DNA of 64,000 nt from Nematostella vectensis (taxonomy: Eukaryota > Cnidaria > Anthozoa > Actiniaria > Edwardsiidae). Shown here one piece after another: positions 23,701 to 33,487 of the stretch (the first letter of the stretch is position 1; the number at the start of each line of letters is the position of its first letter). Both the position numbers and the translations under genes were made by a program. The notes below the pieces were generated by a model. The model searched no databases, was not told the origin of the DNA, and was given only the letters and a program-made list of their open reading frames with translations. Location: positions 10,120,540 through 10,184,539 of the forward strand of contig NC_064042.1 in the NCBI RefSeq assembly GCF_932526225.1, in the 5' to 3' direction.

Positions 23701-26700
23701 GAGCAGCAAAAGGGTCGTGGTGTGCGTTCATATCAACAGCCTCTGTTGGGTATGTGATGGTGTAGGTACTGATATAGGTAGCAATCACTTAAGTCCTGAT
23801 GTAAGAGGAATTATTTGTAAGGGGACAGACGATTATGAAGGACATTATGATCACATCAATACCACCATCAGCATCACCCTCACCACAACCACCACCACCA
23901 CCACCATCACCACCATTGGTCTATTACTGTAAGCGTTCTGTATTTCCTTATTACTTTCCACAGCTATGGTGATTGCATCCCTGTGTCTTCGCCTGCCCGC
24001 GTATTTATGATGGGCTGGATAATAATGGGATTGATCTACTGGTCGATTTTCATGAGCTTGGTGACGTCTTCACTAAGTGTCAGCATCGTCATGTTAACAA
24101 AGAATCCAGAGTCAGGGGGAAAGGTGAGTATTGATCAGCATTGGTAAACTTCCGTACACTTAAATCGAATGGTGACCAGTATGGTTAAACTTCGGTACAC
24201 TTAAACATCCGCAAACTTATTAAAGAGTTGTTCTAGAGCGGATGATTCGGTACACTTAAACAACCGTAAAATTACTGAAGAGCTCCAGATCGAATGGCGA
24301 CCATCATAGGTAAACTTCGGAACACTGTGCTAATTTTCATAAACTTAACTTTCATACTGATTCTTAGACACGTACGAAAAAGTCTGCAGTGGGGCGGACA
24401 CTTTTGTACGCGTTTTAAAATCAGATTGGACTCTGAAAAGGTAGGTTTTCAACAGGCTCCAGGAGCCTATCAAGGGTTGGCTCGGGGGGGGGGGGGGGGG
24501 GGGGGGGGGGAGGGGGTGCAGTCATTCAACGATCCTAAATAAGAATTGGCCCGCTTCTCGATGTAAGAAGGCCACCACGCATTTAAGGCAGGACAGAGCC
24601 TCCCACACCTGAACGTATATTCTTGCTTCCGCTCTCTGTATTTAATATTTCATCTGTAATTCATTTTTATTCTTATTTTTATACCATTTTTGGGGGTGTC
24701 CAGATTGGTGTTATTCAAGGCTCCATGGAGTTTAAAGTCGCTACAAAAATCAACGGCTCTAACGGGATCCGTTGTAAGTATACGATTTCTTTTGTTGCTT
24801 GAAATGCTTTGCGTGTTTGGTGACTTCAAAGAGCCATTCAACTTGCAAGTTAAATTATGTGGGCGTACAGTAGACTTTTCCAAAGTCTTTTGAAACTTCG
24901 ATTCATATTCGCTCATTTAAAGTATCGATGTCGACTTGTAACAAGTCTAGGCGTATAGATTCGATTTTTCCATTTAATAACATGAGTTTACAAGAAATGC
25001 AATGATAGCATTATATATTACGCAATGTGAATATTTGTTGCTGAAGGTTTTTGTTAATTTTAGGTATTGGCTTTAAAACACAAGAAGAGATGGTCGCTAA
25101 CCTCACCACTGGTCAGCTAAACGGTGTACTGCTCGACTCGATCAGCGCGGCAAGAACAGATTATCCCCTCCCTCCCACGGGATACAAACCTGCCAAAGTT
25201 TTCGATCTGGACTATAGTTATGGAGTGTATTTGGGTGGCGATGCTGTCAAGCTTGCCCATCTATTCAAAGACTATCTAAAAAAGCATCCATTTGTTTTGA
25301 AGACAGAAAACAACCTGCGAGACCAAGCGATGAAGGTTGGCTATTTGGTTTTATGCATCCAGGCTAATATAGATATTCAATCGATTGCGTTAACTCGAAG
25401 GTCATGTGTTCGTCACTATTAAAGCGACATTGTCATCAGGGTACTTCCAGAGGGAGGACCGAAACCTCAAACAACAAAAGATAGAATAATCTATTAGATT
25501 TCGCATAAAGCCATCCGCTTTAAACTATTAGTCGCATCCCCAGAAAAGAAAATTCCAATAGACACACCGCTTTTACAATTTTAAAACATTTCAAAACATT
25601 TGCGTTTTCCGTTAAAAGTCAACGGAAATTGTTCCATAATCGACCGGAAGTAAACTGGTGACATCGCCGCTTTAATACTGACGAACATATGACCTTTGAG
25701 TTAACGCAATCGATTGAATATCTATGTTAGCTATAGTATAACATTTCCTGGGTATTGTTATTCGTGAGGTGGTAAAAAGGTGTAAGGAATTGCCAGAGCT
25801 CGGGACACGCCCAAGCCATCGGGTGCATCGTAGGTCAAGTCAGTCCCGGCAGGGGTGGGGTGGGATGGGTGGGTGTGCACAGGGTCCAGCGGGGACTGAC
25901 AATGGGATCACGTGACTTAGCTTAATATAGTTTCATAAGAATGATAAACAAAGAATCATTATCTATATACACCTCTTTCAAAAGAACTTAGTCAGTTGTA
26001 ATAACAAATAGTAGTTTTTAGATCAACCGTTGCTGAATTAAGAGTTATTGAATTATTTTCAAAAAATATAAGGAAATGGCTAATAAGGGCGTGACGGTGC
26101 CCCCCCCCCAAGTATTTCCTTAATGTTTCTGTATTGTGCCCCCCTTCAAATATTTCGAGGCCAGCTACGGCCCTGTTAAAATTTAAAGTAAGGTAAATTT
26201 GAATTGTTTATGAGCAATGTTGTTGTTATTGACATCAGCCTTCCTGACCCCCCCCCCCCTTCCCCTTTTCCTCCCTTCCCAAGATCTACAACTTGGCGTA
26301 AGCATCTAGCCACTGCTGATTGATAACTGATAGTGATTGACAGTAGTAAGAATTTGAATTCGTTTATTTATTTTTCAGTCAACTTTGTCAACCACCTCTC
26401 TACCTCCGACAGAGGAGATGACAGTCAGCTTCTTTAACCCCTCTACTCCCACATTCAGAGGAACGTTGCGTTTTTCAGTCGCTCTACTGCTTGGGCTTAT
26501 AGCTTGTGGTAGCATTTACAGCCTAATCACTTTAACCTGCAACGAGAAAAATAAGACAAGGTTTGGTATAAGAGGTAAAGATTATTTTTTCCTGACCAAT
26601 TTTTTGATCTATGATATGATTATATTTAGGCACTACCAAAAAGCAAAGCGTTACTAAAAAGGAGGGGGTAGGGCGTGTCCTCCCAATTTTATTGCGCGTT

Positions 26701-27475
26701 CGTATGAAAAACGTACAGTAGGGGAAGCGATGGGTATCTCGGAATTTCAAAAAATTCGCAAAGTCTCGGAATCTCGGCGCTTTTTTACGCAAGTCTCGAA
26801 GTTTCGTTTTTTTCCAAAATTTTAGGGTCTCGGAGCCTCGCATTTTTTACCACGGTCGCGGAATCTCGGATTTTTAAATGCGATCTCAGGTCCCCAATCT
26901 TTGTAAAACGCGATCTGTTTTATGTTCTTACGATACCACGGGTTTCCCTTCCTTTTTCGTAGTGTAGCAAGAATGTATTGTAACTCTACTATCCTTTTAA
27001 TTGTCTGATGTTTATCTGGCTAATGACATATTTCGAGCAAGTTATCCAAAAAACAAGCTCGAAAAAAAAAAAGCTCGGGTTCGGATTCAGATATTTCACA
27101 AAAGTCTCGGGCTCGGATTCTGAAACACGGGTCTCGGCGCCTCGGCAAGTCTCCGGCTACCCATCGCTACCCCTAGAAAACTGACCCACACTTTGATTTT
27201 TAGCTAACAACAACAACAACAGCTTAGACATGTCCATCAACCGACCAAATCCCAAGCATTTCCGAAGCGAACTTCGCATGGTTGTAGAAGAGTTTTACAA
27301 AAACTGCAAAGCAGTTCAAAGACGTCTTACTGTAAAGCATCTGAAAGAGCAAAGAAGCTTTCTCCATCAGAGGGTGAATCGTCGTATCTCTGTGACGTCA
27401 TCCACGAACACGTCGCCCCGAGAGTCGTCACAGAAAGCTGACATTAATTCCTATGGTTATGGAACCCCTGTTTAA
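14781..27475 (+). CDS. Gene A: PA14-TSP1-FN3-FN3 receptor fused to a GluR-type potassium-filter channel (14 exons)
   Basis: Exons read from splice sites: 14781-14816, 14895-14964, 15981-16299, 20255-20430, 20607-20777, 21228-21551, 21623-21928, 22312-22793, 23658-23749, 23964-24123, 24704-24773, 25064-25335, 26379-26574, 27204-27475. They sum to 2,946 nt, an intact 981-residue frame ending in TAA. Approximate order: signal peptide 1-24; PA14 36-200 (SCDDQC, APETGNY); TSP1 200-257 (WSTCSASCGRG); FN3 257-365; FN3 365-467; GluR S1 half 468-600; M1 603-628; pore helix and filter SVGYGD 657-662; M3 about 670-700; S2 half 712-826; M4 855-878; basic cytosolic tail. The family architecture predicts a ligand- or adhesion-gated potassium channel at the cell surface; this is inference. 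The Arg that binds amino-acid carboxylate in most GluR S1 domains is not recognisable, whereas a GS motif (QGSMEF) and an LLDS motif in S2 are. The 78-base first intron also reads open, so exons 1-2 could be one exon. The exon 12 donor (GTTGGC) is weak. Confidence 0.85.
15816..15898. repeat. (TTTTG)n pentanucleotide tract in gene A intron 2
   Basis: About thirteen uninterrupted TTTTG units preceded by TTTTA units, 80 bases before the acceptor of the first PA14 exon. The open frame running through it into the exon is an artefact of the pentamer. Confidence 0.9.
15981..16299 (+). other. Gene A exon 3, N-terminal half of PA14 domain
   Basis: Starts after CTCTTTTTCAG and ends before GTTAGT. It encodes YRGVRQEIW, then GQRLTTYFVAPETGNYVFYL and the SCDDQC core typical of PA14 beta-barrel domains. 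It enters with two bases completing a codon and leaves in phase 2, as does the gene B exon at 39822-40137, which is one codon shorter. Confidence 0.88.
16300..20254 (+). other. Gene A intron 3 with internal duplications
   Basis: A 3.95 kb intron without coding sequence. The word ACTAGGCCTTGGAGAT recurs at about 17,619, 18,089 and 18,711. A segment beginning GGGGGCACTTGTTTGAG (17,271) recurs at about 18,496. Together they indicate two or three old tandem duplications. G and C homopolymers lie near 18,887 and 19,036. A fragment of the CCCTGGGTACCAGAGGCTC repeat family lies at about 17,661. Confidence 0.6.
20607..20777 (+). other. Gene A exon 5, thrombospondin type-1 repeat
   Basis: Encodes GDWSTCSASCGRGVQTRNN and further cysteines up to CQSKPCPG, the six-Cys TSP1 pattern with WSxC and CxxxCGxG. 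Symmetric phase 1-1 exon flanked by GT-AG introns. Confidence 0.92.
21228..21928 (+). other. Gene A exons 6-7, two fibronectin type III domains
   Basis: Exons 21228-21551 and 21623-21928, each phase 1-1 and each one FN3 domain. The first has SVTVTWRPEP and the RAHRDYCVRVATLTSDG strand. The second has VSVQWGPVP, GVILGYYIQLYP and SYTVYSVRVAAFTAEGTG. The intron between is only 71 bases. Gene B carries the same pair, with exon 7 of identical length (306 nt). Confidence 0.92.
22312..22793 (+). other. Gene A exon 8, GluR-like S1 half-domain and M1 helix
   Basis: Acceptor TTTTTCAG, donor GTAAGT, leaves in phase 0. It encodes TCRCPKRFFTNWW, then GAFIELLDTF (the position of the GluR GFCIDLL segment), ADLSFPMTLPED (position of the GluR A-PLTIT segment), DDDVIFVPVMKMTSSIVYI, and a hydrophobic M1 ending GMIFWFL. 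A 60-base part of this exon has been copied into the following intron. Confidence 0.85.
23168..23657 (+). repeat. Three ~146-bp chimeric exon copies in gene A intron 8
   Basis: Units start at 23218, 23364 and 23510. The fourth start, at 23658, is the real pore exon. Each unit copies the polypyrimidine/acceptor and first 45 bases of the pore exon, then switches in frame to about 60 bases of the S1 part of exon 8 (encoding THAPPQGAFIELLETFTTH), and ends in a stop. The units are nearly identical, so the array is recent. Confidence 0.88.
23658..23749 (+). other. Gene A exon 9, pore helix with potassium-type filter
   Basis: Follows TTTCTTAAAG and ends GG before donor GTATGT. It encodes DAKHNPDLHPSFIKGAAKG then SWCAFISTASVG, with the final Gly codon completed by the next exon, which continues YGD. 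The spliced filter is SVGYGD, as in potassium channels, in the position of a GluR pore loop. Confidence 0.88.
23964..24123 (+). other. Gene A exon 10, end of filter and M3 helix
   Basis: One base completes the filter Gly, then YGDCIPVSSPARVFMMGW and a long helix ending SLVTSSLSVSIVML. The SLVTSSLSV stretch sits where GluRs have SYTANLAAFLT. It is 160 nt, the same length as the gene B counterpart, and leaves in phase 0. Confidence 0.88.
24140..24310. repeat. Short tandem copies of GGTAAACTTCGGTACACTTAAA in gene A intron 10
   Basis: Three degenerate copies of a roughly 60-70 base unit near 24,144, 24,184 and 24,248, non-coding. A G-run of about 25 follows near 24,486. Confidence 0.6.
25360..25735. 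mobile_element. Foldback/MITE element with ~87-bp inverted ends, 25 bp after a gene A donor
   Basis: Left arm 25360-25448 contains GATATTCAATCGATTGCG and TTAAAGCGAC. The right arm, 25646-25735, is its near-perfect inverse complement. It starts about 25 bases downstream of the exon 12 donor at 25336, so the reading frame of exon 12 runs into the element. A related copy lies near 3,330-3,440. Confidence 0.82.
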
Positions 27476-28740
27476 CGTTTTTTTTTAAGTACTTAACCCT
27501 GCTAAGGAAACTGGAACTTGGCGATGTCAAGGAAGTAGTCGACTTCACTTTATGCGACTGTTCTGTTTAGTCGTTATGGACAACAAAATGGAAAGGTGTT
27601 GCAATAACCGAGTATCTATGTCGAGGTACCTACCTGCTCTCCATATACTGCTGACAAATCGTCAGTAAATACTACTCCCATTCAGTTTACGACAAGCTTG
27701 CAACAACTGGTCGCTAATTAGATGGACCAACGGTTCTCCATTCTCCGGTTACACTAGGTTAACTTAATGGGGTGTGTTTGGGGAGAGAGACCGACAGTAG
27801 CCCAGGTTTACTACGATATTCAATATTCTCGTCAATACTTCCACTCAACTGCTAAACGGCTTTCTGGCTTCCCTCATTCAAACAAAAAGTACATTTGGTG
27901 CTTTTGATTGGCCTTGAGGAGAGGTGTCGTGGTTGGCAACCATTTCAGTGAAATGGCCAATAAAAAAGGTTCAAGGAATTTAAATAACGAAAGCCAGACG
28001 GCGATATAGCTGTTGGTCGGCAAGAGCTCGCAGGATATTAAAAACCTCAGGTCTCTTCCAGCGCCGTTGAAGGCCACGTACGATTTGGGGGGGGGGGGGG
28101 GGGGGGGCATAATCATTAAGAAAATATATGGGCACGGGCACGCCCCTTCTGATCATCATTAAATATTTTTTTTAATATTTGGGGGTCACGTGCCCCCAGT
28201 GCACCTCCTGCTACGGTCCTGGCCTTCTTCTTTAAAAAGAGAAGGGATTCACTGTCTCCAATCTAATCTTAAAGAACAATTCTTTTTGCACCTTTAACAG
28301 GATCCCAAACTGACTTTGCCTGCTACGAATACAATAATGATTTGCTTAGAAAGTTGGCTTACAATTGGCCTAGATAGAACTTCATGTGAACTGTAAATAG
28401 AATTATTCCTTTGTTTCTAATTTGCATCTATATATACATTAAAGATCATTTTAAGGGGAAACATAACGTTTAAATGCTTTTTCAAGATTGATCCAAGGTC
28501 GATCTGCTTCGAGAAAACGGTAAAATTGTCCTTTATAAGTATGTACAACTACAACTGCTAATATGTTTTACTGCTAGTGTTTATAGAGAAACAAAATAAG
28601 TTTGCGATTCTAATATGGGTGAAAGCAGAGTGAAGGATCGCGGGAATGATATTTGAGGTCGCGCGGTGTGCGATGGGACCGCCGTCATTGTGTGATTGAA
28701 TGAAGAAGAAGCAAGGGATGTCTTGATTAGCATATCGCCC
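27476..28740. other. Spacer between convergent genes A and B, A side
   Basis: Contains the 3' UTR of gene A (polyadenylation site not determined). A dispersed repeat near 27,880-28,040 is shared with about 49,390-49,520 (common core GGCCAATRAAAA and CAACCATTTCAGTG-like sequence). A G homopolymer lies at about 28,087. Confidence 0.5.
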
Positions 28741-28754
28741 CATGACAGGTTCTC

Positions 28755-28985
28755 CAATAGGGTTCTGGATTCCGGATCCTAGTGTGTGGATTCCGGATTC
28801 CATGTGGGTTTTTTCTCGTGGATTCCGGATTCCAGCAGCATGGATTCCGGATTCCATATCTCATTTTTTCATGGATTCCGGATTCCATATCTCATTTTTT
28901 CCTGGATTCCGGATTCCATATCTCATTTTTTCATGGATTCCGGATCCCATATCTCATTTTTTCATGAATTCCGGATTCCGGATTA
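28755..28985. repeat. 31-bp tandem array of ATTCCGGATTCCATATCTCA units
   Basis: About seven copies, unit roughly TTTTTTCATGGATTCCGGAT plus TCCATATCTCA. ORFs in all three forward frames are artefacts of the period. It lies downstream of both gene A and gene B. Confidence 0.88.
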
Positions 28986-29081
28986 CCAGTCATGGGGCGA
29001 AGCATAGAAATAACAATTACTCGTATCAATTTCGATCTGAAGTTTTATTATAAATAAAATGAATACAATAATATACATTGT

Positions 29082-29087
29082 TTTATT
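29082..29087 (-). promoter_or_regulatory. Candidate polyadenylation signal of gene B
   Basis: AATAAA on the minus strand, about 425 bases after the gene B stop codon. A second copy lies at 29044-29049. Assigned by position only. Confidence 0.35.
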
Positions 29088-29510
29088 GATTGCATTGTTC
29101 CTACGAGTTACAACAGCCATAGGACAAGCCATGTTCCAAACATTGGAAAAGAGCACTGTCCATTAGTGCTTATTTGCGTTACAACATTGTACACACTGTG
29201 CATTCCAGTCGTCAAACATATCAATAGGGCACAAAACATTTGGAAATCGGCTCAAGAGGAAATTAACGTTATATAAAAAACCCTTTTCAAATAATTGATA
29301 TTTTCTGCACTGTTAGTCGTCTGGCGTACCAGACTTTCTAAAGGAAAGCATCTTTGCGCCCATGCCTGACACTATCCCTTTAATGTTCCATGACCACTTT
29401 TGAGTTCACGTTTTCTTCTCAAACACGACACATCCCTTTACCATTGTGTACACTTTACACCGAGAGCGCCTACTAAGATCACGTGTTTATCACAAATGCG
29501 ACACGTCCAT

Positions 29511-32500
29511 TTAACATTGTGTACTTTGTACATCATTGAGCGTGTCCTTTGTCCTCGCGTAATGTATCCATAACTTTCTCTCGAGTTCGTGTTTTGCTTT
29601 TAACCGGCGTTGAACATTTTGACAATTTTGATAGAATGTCTCCAGCACTTTTTGTAGTTCCACGCGCATCTCTTTTGCTGTCATCCGGTGACCACAAGAC
29701 GCTTTCTGGTAGCCTATGGTAGAGGGAAAGTTTGCAAAGTGTCGATATTTTGTAAACACGCCTGAATATGTCTAATACCGCATTTATACCAGCATTTAAA
29801 TCAGTTTAAAGGTGGTTTAATTAAACTGGTTTAAATCTCAATCTCCCAAGAGTGGACAGAACCAAGAACAAAACTGAATAGACTGTGCTGTACATGTTAC
29901 TAGGTGATCATTAAGCTAGAAAGAATACAACACAAAAAAAGAAAAACCAGGCAATGAAAAACCTTGTTTAGATAAACATGGCTCTGGTGTGAATGCAGCA
30001 TAAGATTCACGAAAAGATCTTGTGACATTAATTTAAGCGTCCAACATGTCACGTGACAGAGGTAAGGTCGTGTGAGATACGCGATAGATGTAAAGTCGTA
30101 CACGTCACGTGGAAGATCAAATGTCGTTCATTCCACGTGACAGATATGACGTCATGTAAGCCACTCGAGAAATGTAACGCCATATATGTCACGTGTTAGT
30201 TATGACGTCAGACTTAAACGTCACATGAAAGATGATACATCATGTCACATACATGTCACGTGATAGATGGGACGTCGTTCTAGTCACGCGATAGTTATAA
30301 CATCCGAAATGTCACGTGATAGGAGTAACGTCGTACATGTCACGTGATAGGAGTAACGTCGTTCATGTCACGTTATCGCTCACCTCTATGTGTCCCGGTG
30401 CATCGTCCGTCTCGGTAGCACGTGTAGATAAGCCCGCACAACACCGCCCCGATAAGGGCGCCTAGCGTGACGCGAACACTCATCACGTACATCGAGTTTG
30501 AAGGGTCGAAGAAATTTATGTGCACAACCTCTGCGGCCTTTGCAACAGACTCGGTCTGAGAAAGAAATTGTTATCATCAAGGGGACATATATAGTTGATT
30601 ATGACGGCCGTGCGTTAGGGCAAAACAGCAACAGCAAAAAAACGAATAAATGCGAAGATACGTTTACCAAATCGCGACATTAACTTTTCTATTCTCTTAC
30701 CCCTTTTATTCAACCAAACCATGAGAACCTGGCTCGCCTTAACCTTTTGCCTTTAGAATGGAACCTCCATATAACGGACACCCTCGGGACCACCACATAA
30801 CAAACATACAGTAGAACCTCCATATAATGGACAGCCTCGGGACAATGTATAAGGGTATACATTCAATATACACTGCATCCCATTCATCTAATTGTTCTTC
30901 TTTTCCTTTTTCCAAATACTGATTCCCTATTTCAGTGCTATATTTCAGGCAAAATACCTTATTGTACAAGCAGCTATGTTGTGTACCGTAATGATTCGAA
31001 TAAGCGCCCAGGGTCTTTTCAGGTCTTTGGGAGGGGGGGGGGCTATTGCGGCGGGGGAGTTTATTTTATCTCCACAGAAAATACCAGCTTCTGGATCGAT
31101 TGAGAAAAAACATTGCTCACATAGGTGTTTAGAAGGTAAAGGGATAATAAATAGGCTGTAAAGTTTGAAAGTTTGTTGTAAAGTTTGGATGTCAATGCGA
31201 GCTAAATTACATTTAGATTTACACCATTCAAGTGGTTCTTTGGTTGGGGTCTTGTTTAGTGGGATGGGGGCGCTAATTGGGGAGGGGTCGCTTATTTAAA
31301 GGAGGGAACTTATTCGAATTATTACGGTAATATCCCTACAAGGGGCCCCAGGATTTACAAGAAGGGGCCACCCGGAGAGAGGCCAATATATTGTGCATAT
31401 GGTTGAATGTAAATCCCTACATTATAGCTATTATACAATTTTGTCACACATCTCACTATAGAATACAGCTTAGAATCAAAGTTTACGCTCCAGTTGGGCG
31501 TGGAACGCCAGTAGTTTTGTCGATAAGAAAACAAATAATTTTGACACTTTAAATTGCCTTGTTAATGTCGAGAAGCCCGTAATACACCCAAGTCACCACG
31601 CAAATGTTCTCCCGCTAAATCCCGAAATAGCTTTAAATGTGTTTACGCGTGTCGCGCCACCCTAGAAAATCAGACAGCCCGCTAAAATTCCACTTGCCTT
31701 TTACCTAACAACATTTAAAGCTCGCCTTGCTAACATGCTGTTGGGACGTAAAAACTTTACGCAAAAACTCATCGACAAAACTACAGGCGTTCCACGCTCA
31801 TCTGGATAGCGCAGTAGAAAGAAACCCTCGGAGCCATGGCAAAAACAACCAACTCTACTCACGTCGAAATTTGAATCAAACTTCGAAATTCAGTGCTGGT
31901 GAATGGCAAAGACACTACAGAGCCACGCCCCCAAGTTCGAAAGAGGGAAAGCGGGGCATCGGCCCTTGGACAATTAATTTGGAGAGGGGAGGGAACACTG
32001 GGGCATTCTCTTTACCTTATTTTCTGATTCACTTGTGTTCAGCACATAAGCGGGTTCCTCCACCACAAATGGGTTCTCCACCAGATATTCAATCATCAAT
32101 TGCTCGAGCTTGGCAGCGTCCCCAGCGAGATACACCCCGTAATGATAAGTAAGATCATATGTCTTGACCTGCTTGTAGCCCGTGAGGGGGAGGGGTGAGT
32201 CAGTCCTTGTTGCACCCAGTGCGTCAATCAATACTCCATCCAGATCTCCCTCGGTCAGATTTTCAACCAATTCATCTTGAGTTCGGAAGGCGATAACTGA
32301 AAGAGCCGTAAGCCATTAACTATTAAGATTTTTTTTGCAGGGCCGAAGCAGGGGGTGGGGCACTGGGGGCATGTGACCCCAATATTTTCAAAATCTTACG
32401 TCGGCTGATACCAAGGGCACAAAACAGATGTTCCGAAAAATGTCTGTTCGGCAGCAGCTGTTTTTTTTTCTTTTTTTTTTTTTTTTGCTGTCTTGAATGT

Positions 32501-33451
32501 TAGACTTATTGGTAGCTGGATAAAAACCGTCCTAAAAAGTTCTGCTGGCAAATTTATAAAGTCGAACTAGTTGGGAATTTTTTGGAAGCGCTGGAGCGGA
32601 TGCTTGGGAAAAAATATCGTCCCGATCGGTTATACGGGCAATTATTCATGTGCTAAAATGCCTAACCACTGCTGGTTGGAAAAGAAAATAATGGTCCCTC
32701 CTGGGAAAAGGGAACAGATAATTTTTTTACCAGCAACTTTTAAAATGAATATTTTCGGCATCAGAACATATTCAAACGACGAAATATGCCATTTTAACAT
32801 GTTTTTGGAAGTATTTACTATCACTTCAGTATCCTATATAAGTGTCGTTTTTAGTGATCAAACCTTTGTTTAGCTATGCTGGGACTGTTTGGCAAACAGC
32901 ATCAACTAAGGATTGTTTGTCAAGATTTCTAACTCTACAAAAAAGAGCTGCACGTCTAATACTCAACGCTGAACCCAGAGCACCCTCAGTACCGTTGTTT
33001 AATAGACTTCAATGGCTGCCTTTCTATCTGGACAATCACATCTCAATGTGTTCTATTCTCTTCAAAAGGCTACAACTGATGGTGCCCGAATATCTAATTG
33101 AAACTCTTAAGCTGAACAATACACTTCATAATAGAAATACTCGTTTCTCAGGACTGAATTTTATAACTCCAAAGTATACTAGAAAAACCGAAGGTGGGAA
33201 AACGTTTACAGTAAATGCCATCCGTAAATGGAACAATTTAGAAGCCAGCATAAAGAAACTGCCTAATATAAGCTCTTTTAAGAACGCTCTCCGTCATAAA
33301 TATCTTAATGAACAATTACTTTTAAATCATTTTAATTTCGAATTAACTCATATTTTATTTTCTTTATTTAATCTTTTTTTTTTTTTTTTTTTTTTTTCTC
33401 CTTTTGGTCTGGGTGGGAATAGTATTTTTATAATTTGTATTGTAAATAGAG

Positions 33452-33487
<36 letters not shown>

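Noticed and set aside
28742-29053. Overlapping ORFs with FRIPYLIFSWIPD repeats
   Set aside because: Artefacts of the 31-bp tandem repeat, open in all three forward frames.
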